Shown here: one piece after another, positions 17,122-24,395 of the stretch
Numbering within the stretch: position 1 is the first letter of the stretch
How the letters are laid out: the number at the start of each line of letters is the position of its first letter
Assembly (NCBI RefSeq): GCF_008693385.1
Contig: NZ_CP044067.1
Coordinates: forward strand, 248,001 to 312,000
DNA: 64,000 nt
Reading direction: 5' to 3'
Source of the DNA: Cupriavidus pauculus
Lineage (GTDB): Bacteria; Pseudomonadota; Gammaproteobacteria; Burkholderiales; Burkholderiaceae
Program-made: the position numbers and the translations under genes
The notes under the pieces: generated by a model
What the model was told of the DNA's origin: nothing
The model's database searches: none
What the model saw: only the letters and a program-made list of their open reading frames with translations

Positions 17122-17997
17122 TCAGGCAGCTACCGCGGCGGGGTAGCGATGGGTCACCGTGTCGTCCACGGCAATCTGTTCCGGAATCAGCGCGAAGCGC
17201 GCGAAGATATCGGCGTGATGCTGCTGCTCGGCCAGGAAACCCGCGTCGGGCAGATGCACGCCCCATGGCCGTGCGGTGAGGGCAGCCAGCCAGCCTGCGG
17301 CGTTGTGCCCGTTGAGGCCGGCCAGCAGCTGCGCGGCGCCTTCGGGGTCGGCGGCAGTCAGCGCGTCCGAATCGCTGAGTGCATCGACGAGCGCCTGCAC
17401 CGCTTTGGGGTGGTCGCGCAGCACGTCCTGCCGGCCCCAGTACACCGAGCGGTTCGAGAAGGCCGAGCCGGGCCGCGCGAGGATCCGCACTTTCACGGCC
17501 GATTCGATCTCGGCGAGCAGTGGGTCCGTCGCGACGATCGCGTCGAGCAACCCCTGGTAGAACGCGTCGCGCGCGGTGGCGGGCAGCAGCTCCACGGCAT
17601 TGACGTCGCGCCACGCCACGCCGGCGTTGTCGAGTTCCGCCGCGAGGAACTGGGTGTGCCACGAGATCGGCATCAATGCCACGCCGCGTCCGCGCAGGTC
17701 CGCCAGCGTCCGATAGGGCGAATCGGCGCGCACGACCAGTCCGCCGCGTTCGTGGCGAGGTCCGGACATACCGAACACGGCCACGTCCAGGCCCCCGGCC
17801 TTGGCGAGGATGGGCGGCGTGGCACCCGTGCCCGCGAGCTGGATGACGCCCAGCCGCATCAGCGGAATGGTCGCGGCACCTGCGCCGTAGACAAAGAACG
17901 CGATGCCCTGCGCGCGCAGCGCGGCCACGTGTTCGGGGCGGCGCGCAAGGATCGACAGCGATGGATTCTGTGGGTGAACCCCCACGATTAACGTCAT
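17122..17997 (-). CDS. SsuA-like periplasmic-binding-fold protein without a signal peptide
   Basis: A 291-aa type II periplasmic-binding-protein-like protein related to aliphatic-sulfonate/taurine receptors (SsuA/TauA). GGLVVRADSPYRTLADLRGRGVALM and DAIVATDPLLAEIE are the typical lobe segments. The protein begins directly at the first beta strand (MTLIVGVHPQNPSLSILA), and no signal peptide is present in any in-frame extension. It also contains no cysteine. The desulfinase DszB shares this fold and is cytoplasmic, but it needs an active-site Cys that is missing here. It is either an unexported ligand-binding protein or a novel enzyme. It is the first gene of the nine-gene run, 31 bp downstream of a strong palindrome. 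Confidence 0.75.
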   Translation of the reverse strand: MTLIVGVHPQNPSLSILARRPEHVAALRAQGIAFFVYGAGAATIPLMRLGVIQLAGTGATPPILAKAGGLDVAVFGMSGPRHERGGLVVRADSPYRTLADLRGRGVALMPISWHTQFLAAELDNAGVAWRDVNAVELLPATARDAFYQGLLDAIVATDPLLAEIESAVKVRILARPGSAFSNRSVYWGRQDVLRDHPKAVQALVDALSDSDALTAADPEGAAQLLAGLNGHNAAGWLAALTARPWGVHLPDAGFLAEQQHHADIFARFALIPEQIAVDDTVTHRYPAAVAA

Positions 17998-18027
17998 GGC
18001 AACTACCGTAATGGAGAGTGAATGGCG

Positions 18028-18048
18028 GTCATGGGTTAAACCCATGAC
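18028..18048. promoter_or_regulatory. perfect palindrome, candidate operator of the monooxygenase/Liv operon
   Basis: Arms GTCATGGGTT (18028-18037) and AACCCATGAC (18039-18048) are perfectly complementary around a single A. The inner TGGGTTAAACCCA fits the T-N11-A form bound by LysR proteins. It lies 31 bp upstream of the first gene of the minus-strand operon and 145 bp upstream of the divergent CGNR gene. A related but imperfect motif, TGGGTGAACCCCCA, begins 61 bp away at 17971, inside the start of the first gene. Which protein binds is unknown. Confidence 0.55.
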
Positions 18049-18192
18049 GCCGAGTGTAAGAGCCAATGGCCGGCGCCCAAACCAACGAATTCGGCTATGG
18101 ATATGCGACGGTGGCGTCGACTGGGTGCCTCACGGCGCGCCGCGAATGCCGGTAACATGGCGGTCAACTTTTTGCCACGACGAATCGAGACC

Positions 18193-18816
18193 ATGACCCA
18201 CACAGACGCCGCGGTGAGCGCGGAGGCGCTGGCGTTCAAGCTGCGCGGCGGCACGCCGAGCCTGTACCTCGTCGAGACGCTGGGGGAATGGACGGGCCGG
18301 CAGTACGAGCGTGTCTACGATGCCGAGCGCTGGCACGAATGGATCGGGCTCGTGAAGCTGCCGCTGCCCGCGCGGCGTGCCACGGCGCGCGAGCTTGACC
18401 GCATGCGGGAACTGCGGCGCGCGATCTACGAGATCGCGCAGGCGGTTCGGACCGGCGGCGTGCCGGACGCCAGCCATATCGATACCGTCAATCGCGTGGC
18501 ACGGACGGCGCTGGCCGCGCCGCAGCTGTCAGCGGCGGCGGACCGGTGGGCGATATCGGATCGGGTGAGCCACGGGCAGGTGCTGGCGATGATCGCGCTC
18601 GACGCAATCTCGCTGTTCGGTGGGCCCCTGCGCGAGCGGATCAAGGTCTGCGCGCGGCCGCGCTGTCCGGTCCTGTTCGTCGACCGGTCGCGGCATGGCC
18701 GGCGCATCTGGTGTTCGGCGGCCTGCGGCGCGCGCTCCGCGAGCGCAAAGTACCGGCTGCGGCTGGCCGGCCGCGAGCTCGACGAAGATCGGGATTTCTG
18801 CGTGAGTCAGCACTGA
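18193..18816 (+). CDS. CGNR zinc-finger (ABATE-domain) putative regulator
   Basis: A 207-aa protein of the ABATE/CGNR family, described as putative stress-responsive transcription regulators. The N-terminal ABATE-like helical domain spans about residues 15-145. The C-terminal zinc finger has Cys153, Cys158, Cys174 and Cys178 in CARPRCPVLFVDRSRHGRRIWCSAAC. The name-giving CGNR motif reads CGAR (178-181), so the Asn is replaced by Ala. Start ATG 18193 (MTHTDAAV) is the first Met that fits; an ATG at 18157 is an alternative. It is divergent from the monooxygenase/Liv operon with the palindrome between them, so it is the nearest candidate regulator of that operon (inference). Confidence 0.83.
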   Translation: MTHTDAAVSAEALAFKLRGGTPSLYLVETLGEWTGRQYERVYDAERWHEWIGLVKLPLPARRATARELDRMRELRRAIYEIAQAVRTGGVPDASHIDTVNRVARTALAAPQLSAAADRWAISDRVSHGQVLAMIALDAISLFGGPLRERIKVCARPRCPVLFVDRSRHGRRIWCSAACGARSASAKYRLRLAGRELDEDRDFCVSQH

Positions 18817-18825
18817 GTCAGCACT
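18804..18825 (+). repeat. 11-bp tandem repeat spanning a stop codon
   Basis: GAGTCAGCACT occurs twice back to back (18804-18814 and 18815-18825), followed by a degraded third copy, GAGCCGGCAC. The TGA stop of the CGNR gene is formed across the junction of the first two units (18814-18816). An 11-bp period is not a codon multiple, so gain or loss of a unit would move the C-terminus. Confidence 0.7.
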
Positions 18826-18838
18826 GAGCCGGCACGCC

Positions 18839-18973
18839 TCAATGGCTGCGCATGCCGGCCGCTTCCATCAGAAACCGGATCAGCATGGCGGCCACGCCGA
18901 GGCTGGCCACGCCACCGGCCCAGATGGCGATGAGCCAGCCAACCTGCCGCAGGCGAAGTCGGGTGCGTTCCAT
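18839..18973 (-). CDS. small membrane subunit of the bd-type oxidase (DUF2474/CydX-like), 44 aa
   Basis: A 44-aa protein with a single hydrophobic helix (VGWLIAIWAGGVASLGVAAMLIRFLM, about residues 11-36) preceded by a basic N-terminus MERTRLRLRQ. It lies 14 bp downstream of the subunit II gene. Small proteins of the DUF2474 family occupy exactly this place in cyanide-insensitive oxidase operons and are thought to act like E. coli CydX, stabilising the haem sites. The ATG at 18973 is the only sensible start; the longer open frame upstream is a shadow of subunit II. Confidence 0.8.
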   Translation of the reverse strand: MERTRLRLRQVGWLIAIWAGGVASLGVAAMLIRFLMEAAGMRSH

Positions 18974-18987
18974 GGCGAGGGTTCCCG

Positions 18988-19995
18988 TCAGTGGTAGCCC
19001 TCGCCGAGCCTGACCTTGCCGCGGAAGACGTAGTAGGACCAGGTCGTGTAGACGAGGATGAACGGTATCACGAACAGCGCGCCGACCAGCGCGAAGCCCT
19101 GGCTTTGCGGTGGCGCGGCCGCGGTCCAGATGGAGATGGACGGCGGAATGATATTGGGCCAGGTGCTGATCGCCAGCCCCGTGTAGCCGAGGAAGATCAG
19201 CCCCAGCGTGTAGAGGAACGGCTGTGAATGGACCTCGCCGCGCAGCGACCGCAGCAGCAGCACCGTGCCGAGCACCACGAGGATCGGCACCGGCGAGAAC
19301 CAGAGCAGGTTCGGGAATGTAAACCAGCGTTCGGAGATCCGCGCGTGGGCCAGCGGCGTCCATATGCTGACGGCGACGATGGATGCGAGCATGATCCAGA
19401 CCAGCGGCCGGGTCACCTGCACCATGCGCGCGTGCAGTGCGCCTTCCGTCTTCATGATCAGCCACGTCGTGCCCAGCAGCATATAGGCGAGGAGCACGCC
19501 GACGCCGCAGAACAGCGGAAACGGCGCGAACCAGCTGAACGTGCCACCGGCATACGCGCCGTCGCGCACGGGCAGGCCGTCGATGAACGCGCCGAGCGCC
19601 ACGCCCTGGCAGAACGCGGCAACCACGGATCCGCCCGCGAACGCGAGGTCCCAGACCGGCCGCTCGCGATCGTTGGCCTTGAAGCGGAATTCAAACGCCA
19701 CGCCACGGAAGATCAGGCCCAGCAGCATCAGGATCAGCGGCAGGTACAGCGCGGACAGCAGGACCGAGTAGGCGAGCGGAAACGCGGCAAGCAGGCCCGC
19801 GCCGCCGAGCACGAGCCATGTCTCGTTGCCGTCCCAGACCGGCGCCACGGTGTTCATCATTACATCGCGGTCATGCCGGTCGGGTACGAACGGGAAAAGG
19901 ATGCCGATACCGAGGTCGAAGCCATCCATCACGACGTACATCATCACGCCGAAGAAAATGATCACGATCCAGATTAGCGAGAGATCGATGCCCAT
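18988..19995 (-). CDS. cioB: bd-type quinol oxidase subunit II (cyanide-insensitive type)
   Basis: A 335-aa membrane protein, subunit II of a cytochrome bd-family ubiquinol oxidase. WIVIIFFGVMMYVVMDGFDLGIGILFPF at the N-terminus and NTVAPVWDGNETWLVLGGAGLLAAFPLAY are the family hallmarks. About eight to nine transmembrane helices are visible. It starts 3 bp after the subunit I stop. It contributes structure and quinol reactivity to the oxidase but carries no haem. Confidence 0.93.
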   Translation of the reverse strand: MGIDLSLIWIVIIFFGVMMYVVMDGFDLGIGILFPFVPDRHDRDVMMNTVAPVWDGNETWLVLGGAGLLAAFPLAYSVLLSALYLPLILMLLGLIFRGVAFEFRFKANDRERPVWDLAFAGGSVVAAFCQGVALGAFIDGLPVRDGAYAGGTFSWFAPFPLFCGVGVLLAYMLLGTTWLIMKTEGALHARMVQVTRPLVWIMLASIVAVSIWTPLAHARISERWFTFPNLLWFSPVPILVVLGTVLLLRSLRGEVHSQPFLYTLGLIFLGYTGLAISTWPNIIPPSISIWTAAAPPQSQGFALVGALFVIPFILVYTTWSYYVFRGKVRLGEGYH

Positions 19996-19998
19996 GGG

Positions 19999-21438
19999 TC
20001 AGCTCCCTTTGTGATCGGCGGCGATGACGGCCTGGCCGTCGGGAATCGCGGAGAGGGGGCGCGCGGGCTTCTGGTGCGCGGCGGGTTCCGGCGGCTCGAT
20101 ATCGTAGGCATCGCCTTCGTTCATCTGGGGTCCCTTGCGCACGAGGCGCAGCATGTAGGCCACGCCGACGCCGAACACGAAGAAGTACGTGACGACGAAC
20201 AGCGCAAGCGAAATCGTGAGTTGCCCGACGCTGTGGGGGGATACCGCGTCCGCGGTGCGCATCAGCCCGTAGACGACCCATGGCTGGCGGCCGATCTCGG
20301 TGGTGAACCAGCCGGCCAGCAGGGCGACCAGCCCCGCGGGACCCATCAGCAGCGCCATGCGCAGGAACCCGCGATGCGCGAAGATCCGGTCCCGCCGTCG
20401 TAGCAGCAGCCCCAGCAGGCCCAGCAGGATCATGAGCATGCCGAGGGAAACCATGACGCGGAACGTCCAGAACAGGATCGTCGCGTTCGGCCGGTCCTGC
20501 GGCGGGAAGGCCTTCAGGCCCTTGATCGATCCGTCGAACGTATGGGTCAGGATCAGGCTGCCGAGCCGTGGAATGGCGAGGGCGAAGCGGGTTTCCTCGC
20601 GCTCCATGTCGGGCCAGCCGAAGACGAGCAGCGGCAGCGGGCCCGGCGCGTCGGCTTCCCAGTGGCCCTCCACCGCGGCGATCTTCGCGGGCTGGTGCTC
20701 GAGCGTGTTCAGCCCGTGCGCGTCGCCGACCACGGCCTGGATCGGCGCGACGATCAGGATCATCCACATCGCCATCGACAGCATCTTGCGGATGGCCGGA
20801 TTGTCGTTGCCCCGCAGCAGATGCCACGCGGCCGACGAGCCGACGAACAGCGCCGTGGACAGGAACGCGGCAATCACCATATGGGTGAGCCGGTACGGGA
20901 ACGACGGGTTGAAGATCACGGCCAGCCAGTCGGTCGGCACCACGCGGCCATCGATGATCTCGTACCCCTGCGGCGTGTGCATCCAGCTATTGGACGCCAG
21001 GATCCACGTGGAGGAGATCAGCGTACCGATGCAGACCATGGCCGTGGCAAACATGTGCAGGCCCGGGCCGACCTTCTTCCACCCGAAGAGCATCACGCCC
21101 AGAAAGCCGGCTTCGAGGAAGAACGCCGTGAGCACCTCGTAGGCGAGCAGCGGGCCCGTGACCCCGCCCGCGAACTCGGAGAAGAAGCTCCAGTTGGTCC
21201 CGAACTGGTAGGCCATGACGATGCCGGAGACCACCCCCATGCCGAAGTTCAGGGCGAAGACCTTCGACCAGAAATGGTAGAGGTCGCGGTAGACCTTGTT
21301 GCGGGTGCGCAGCCAGCAGGCCTCCAGCACGGCGAGATAGGCCGCCATGCCGATGGTGATGGCCGGGAAGATGATATGCACCGAGACAGTGAAGGCGAAC
21401 TGGAACCGCGCGAGATCGAGGGCTTCTATGTTTGGCAT
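19999..21438 (-). CDS. cioA: bd-type quinol oxidase subunit I (cyanide-insensitive type)
   Basis: A 479-aa haem-bearing subunit I of a bd-type oxidase that reduces O2 with electrons from ubiquinol. Visible features are the haem-ligand His near residue 21 (FTVSVHIIFPAIT), the YRLTHMVIAAFLS segment with the second haem ligand, the quinol-loop start GWPDMEREETRF, and GRQPWVVYGLMRTADAVSP. The Q-loop is short and the protein is shorter than E. coli CydA. This matches the S-type, cyanide-insensitive (CIO) group, as does the downstream DUF2474 gene. Start ATG 21438 (MPNIEALDLARFQFAF). The long 5' gap is shared with the divergent molybdenum hydroxylase genes. Confidence 0.92.
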   Translation of the reverse strand: MPNIEALDLARFQFAFTVSVHIIFPAITIGMAAYLAVLEACWLRTRNKVYRDLYHFWSKVFALNFGMGVVSGIVMAYQFGTNWSFFSEFAGGVTGPLLAYEVLTAFFLEAGFLGVMLFGWKKVGPGLHMFATAMVCIGTLISSTWILASNSWMHTPQGYEIIDGRVVPTDWLAVIFNPSFPYRLTHMVIAAFLSTALFVGSSAAWHLLRGNDNPAIRKMLSMAMWMILIVAPIQAVVGDAHGLNTLEHQPAKIAAVEGHWEADAPGPLPLLVFGWPDMEREETRFALAIPRLGSLILTHTFDGSIKGLKAFPPQDRPNATILFWTFRVMVSLGMLMILLGLLGLLLRRRDRIFAHRGFLRMALLMGPAGLVALLAGWFTTEIGRQPWVVYGLMRTADAVSPHSVGQLTISLALFVVTYFFVFGVGVAYMLRLVRKGPQMNEGDAYDIEPPEPAAHQKPARPLSAIPDGQAVIAADHKGS

Positions 21439-21553
21439 CGACGTCTCTTTTCGTGGCTGGGCGTGCGCGTGGGATGACACTTTCGTGCCGAGCATGGTGC
21501 GATGCTAGGCGCATGCGCGCGCCTGCGCGAAGTCTCTTTGGTGCGAACGAAAC

Positions 21554-21581
21554 CATACGATGGTTGTGGTGACAACGTATG
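21554..21581. promoter_or_regulatory. interrupted inverted repeat in the divergent cio / Mo-hydroxylase region
   Basis: CATACG (21554-21559) and CGTATG (21576-21581) form the outer arms, and GTTGT (21563-21567) with ACAAC (21572-21576) the inner arms around GGTG. The element lies about midway in the 242-bp region between the divergent start codons, so it could serve either promoter. It does not match the FNR/ANR consensus TTGAT-N4-ATCAA. The binding factor is unknown. I see no other clear signal in this gap. Confidence 0.35.
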
Positions 21582-21680
21582 CACCGGCGCGTATATCGAT
21601 ACTGGGACAGGACGTTCCCACGCGCGCAATGCGCCTTGGGCGCCCCTGGCTTTGCGGTTGAACCTAATGCGGAAACTGAC

Positions 21681-22136
21681 ATGGCAAGCCTGAATATCAA
21701 TGGTGAGACGCGCAATGTCTCGGTCCCCGACGACATGCCGCTGCTTTGGGTACTGCGGGATGTAATGGGGCTGACAGGCACGAAGTTCGGTTGCGGCATT
21801 GCGCAATGCGGCGCGTGCACGGTGCAGATCGACGGGGTGGCCACGCGGTCCTGCGTGCTGCCGGTGGCGGCGGTGCAGGGGCGCAAGATCACGACGATCG
21901 AGGCCGTGGGCGCGACGCCCGCCGGCCGCAAGATCCAGAATGCCTGGCAGATGCTCGATGTGGTGCAGTGCGGCTACTGCCAGTCGGGACAGGTCGTCGC
22001 GGCGGCCGCGCTGTTGACGGCGAACCCGAATCCCTCGGACGAGGATATCGACGCGGCCATGGCGGGGAATATCTGCCGGTGCGGCACCTATGTCCGCATT
22101 CGCGCGGCGATCAAGCAGGCTGCCAACGAGGGCTGA
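21681..22136 (+). CDS. 2Fe-2S subunit of a two-subunit molybdenum hydroxylase (IorA-like)
   Basis: A 151-aa protein with two [2Fe-2S] clusters. Plant-ferredoxin-type ligands are Cys38, Cys43, Cys46 and Cys58 ([11 protein letters not shown]...SC). The second, alpha-helical cluster has Cys97, Cys100, Cys132 and Cys134 (CGYCQSGQ...CRCGTY). It passes electrons from the molybdenum site to an acceptor. I start at ATG 21681 because homology starts with SLNINGET. It has no Tat signal of its own and would be carried out by the catalytic subunit encoded 1 bp downstream. There is no FAD subunit gene, as in isoquinoline 1-oxidoreductase-type enzymes. Confidence 0.92.
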   Translation: MASLNINGETRNVSVPDDMPLLWVLRDVMGLTGTKFGCGIAQCGACTVQIDGVATRSCVLPVAAVQGRKITTIEAVGATPAGRKIQNAWQMLDVVQCGYCQSGQVVAAAALLTANPNPSDEDIDAAMAGNICRCGTYVRIRAAIKQAANEG

Positions 22137-22137
22137 C

Positions 22138-24384
22138 ATGTCGCCGAACCACAACAACACGTCCCCCGCCTCCCCAGAATCCATCAACCCTTCGCGCCGC
22201 ACCTTCCTCAAAGCGGGCGTGATGCTGACCGCCGGTGCGGGCGGCGGCCTGCTGCTCGGCTTCAGCCTCCCGGCGACGGGCGGCCCGCCGCTGCGTGCCG
22301 GCGTCACGGACGAGCTCGTCAACGTCGCCTCGCCGCAGGGCGTGTTCGCGCCGAACGCGTTTATCCAGATCGGGACGGACGGCCAGGTCACGCTGATCAT
22401 GCCCAAGGTCGAGATGGGGCAGGGCGTGTATACCGCGATCCCGATGCTGCTGGCCGAGGAACTCGAGGTGCCGCTGTCCCGCGTCGTGCTCGCCCACGCG
22501 CCCCCCGACGAGAAGCGCTTCTTCGATCCGCTGCTCGGTGGGCAGCTTACGGGCGGCTCCACCTCCATCCGCTATGCCTGGGATCCGATGCGGCAGGCTG
22601 GCGCGGTCGCGCGCACGCTGCTCGTCAACACGGCCGCCGCGCGCTGGCAGGTGGACCCTTCCACGTGCAAGGCCGAAGACGGCACGGTCGTGCATGCCGC
22701 CTCGAGCCGGCGCGTCGGGTATGGCGACCTGGTCGCCGACGCCGCGAAGCAGCCCGTGCCCAAGGAGGTCAAGCTCAAGAGCCCCGACCAGTTCCGCGTG
22801 ATCGGCAAACCGCTGAAGCGGCTGGACGGGGTGCCCAAGGGCAACGGCACCGCGATTTTCGGTATCGACGTCATGCTGCCGGACATGCAGTACGCGATGA
22901 TCGTCAACTGCCCGGTGTTCGGCGGCAAGGTCGCCAGCGTGGACGATTCCGTGACGAAGCAGGTGCCGGGCGTCAAACAGGTGGTCGTGCTCGACGATAT
23001 CGTGGCCGTGGTCGGCGAACATACGTGGGCGGCCAGGCGCGGCGCCTCCGCGCTCAAGATCCGCTGGAACGACGGCCCCAACGGCAAGGTGAGCACGCGC
23101 GACCTGTTCAACGACATGAAGCGCGCGGCCAAGAAGCAGGGGGCGGTGGCAAAGTCGGTCGGCAATATCCGCGACGGCCTCGACAAGGCGGCCTCGCGCT
23201 TCAACGCCGAATACGAGCAGCCGTTCCTCGCCCACGCACCGATGGAGCCCGTCAACTGCACGCTGCACGTCAAGGCGGACAGCTGCGAGGTCTGGACCGG
23301 CACGCAGGTGCCGACCCGCGCCGTCGATGAGGTCAACCGGGCCACCGGGGTCCCCAAGGACAAGATCGTGCTGTACAACCATCTGCTCGGCGGCGGCTTC
23401 GGCCGGCGGCTGGAGGCGGACATGGTCTACAAGGCCGCGGCCGTGGCCAAGCGCGTGAACGGGCCGGTCAAGGTCATCTGGTCGCGCGAAGAGGACGTCC
23501 AGCACGATATCTATCGCCCGTGCTACTACGACGAGGTCGTCGTGGGCCTCGACGGCAAGGGCAAGCCCGTCGCCTGGTATCACAAGGTCATCGGCTCCTC
23601 GATCCTCGCGCGCTTCGCGCCCCCGCTCTTCAAGGACGGGATCGACGCGGACGCCGTGGAGGTGGTCACCGATCTGCCTTATGCGATCCCCACCCAGCAG
23701 ATCGAATACATCCGCGAGGAGCCGCGGCATATCCCCACGGGATGGTGGCGCGGCGTCGGTCCCACGCGCGCGACGTTCGTGGTGGAAAGCCTGATCGACG
23801 AACTGGCCGTCCGCGCCAACGCCGATCCGGTGCAATACCGCCAGAGCCTGCTGGGGCAGACGCCCCGGGCGAAGAACGTGCTCGATATCGCGGCCAGGAT
23901 GGCCAACTGGGGCAGCGCGCTGCCCAAGGGGTCGGGCCGCGGGGTGTCCGTGCTGCATGCGTTCGGCAGCTTTATGTGCATGGTCGCGGAAGTCACGGTG
24001 GACAAGGCCAACGAAGTGGCCGTCAAGCGCGTGGTCTGCGCCGTGGATGCGGGCATGCTCGTGAACCCCGAAACCGTGGAGGCACAGATGCAGGGCGGCA
24101 TCATCTTCGGCATCACGGGTGCGTTGTGGGGCGAGATCACGATCGCCGACGGCAGGGTGCAGCAGACCAACTTCGCCGACTACCGCATGCTGCGCATCAA
24201 CGAGACGCCGAAGATCGAGGTGCACCTCGTCAAAAGCACGGAGGCGCCCGGGGGAATCGGTGAGCCCGGCACCTCCGCCATCGGCGCGGCGCTGGCCAAC
24301 GCGGTCTACGCCGCCACGGGCAAGCGCCTCCGGGCGCTGCCGCTGGTCCGGCAGTTGAAGACCCCGGCCAACAAGACCGCATAA
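22138..24384 (+). CDS. molybdopterin-binding catalytic subunit, Tat-exported (IorB-like)
   Basis: A 748-aa xanthine-oxidase-family large subunit. A twin-arginine signal with SRRTFLKAG (about residues 19-28) precedes a hydrophobic stretch, so the enzyme is exported folded. Mo-pterin segments include VEMGQGVYTAIPMLLAEEL, LGGGFGRRLEADMV, GWWRGVGPTRATF, and the catalytic-Glu segment GIGEPGTSAIG near the C-terminus. In contrast to CO dehydrogenase no Cys-Ser-Phe active-site loop is seen. Likely substrates are aldehydes or N-heterocycles. A cytochrome c gene 11 bp downstream gives a respiratory electron outlet, as in membrane-bound aldehyde dehydrogenases. Confidence 0.9.
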   Translation: MSPNHNNTSPASPESINPSRRTFLKAGVMLTAGAGGGLLLGFSLPATGGPPLRAGVTDELVNVASPQGVFAPNAFIQIGTDGQVTLIMPKVEMGQGVYTAIPMLLAEELEVPLSRVVLAHAPPDEKRFFDPLLGGQLTGGSTSIRYAWDPMRQAGAVARTLLVNTAAARWQVDPSTCKAEDGTVVHAASSRRVGYGDLVADAAKQPVPKEVKLKSPDQFRVIGKPLKRLDGVPKGNGTAIFGIDVMLPDMQYAMIVNCPVFGGKVASVDDSVTKQVPGVKQVVVLDDIVAVVGEHTWAARRGASALKIRWNDGPNGKVSTRDLFNDMKRAAKKQGAVAKSVGNIRDGLDKAASRFNAEYEQPFLAHAPMEPVNCTLHVKADSCEVWTGTQVPTRAVDEVNRATGVPKDKIVLYNHLLGGGFGRRLEADMVYKAAAVAKRVNGPVKVIWSREEDVQHDIYRPCYYDEVVVGLDGKGKPVAWYHKVIGSSILARFAPPLFKDGIDADAVEVVTDLPYAIPTQQIEYIREEPRHIPTGWWRGVGPTRATFVVESLIDELAVRANADPVQYRQSLLGQTPRAKNVLDIAARMANWGSALPKGSGRGVSVLHAFGSFMCMVAEVTVDKANEVAVKRVVCAVDAGMLVNPETVEAQMQGGIIFGITGALWGEITIADGRVQQTNFADYRMLRINETPKIEVHLVKSTEAPGGIGEPGTSAIGAALANAVYAATGKRLRALPLVRQLKTPANKTA

Positions 24385-24395
24385 GGGAGCCCGCC

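Noticed and set aside
17122..17997. Calling this gene a DszB desulfinase, making the run a DszAB-type sulfur pathway
   Set aside because: The fold and the DszA-type neighbour fit, but the essential active-site Cys is absent; the protein has no cysteine at all, and no DszC-type gene is present.
21563..21576. GTTGTGGTGACAAC as an FNR/ANR site for the oxidase operon
   Set aside because: It does not match TTGAT-N4-ATCAA closely enough; kept only as an unassigned inverted repeat.
22111..24225. 704-codon open frame antisense to the Mo subunit gene
   Set aside because: Compositional shadow in high-GC DNA; the plus-strand frame carries the full molybdopterin family pattern and the antisense product is His/Arg/Asp-rich with no family features.
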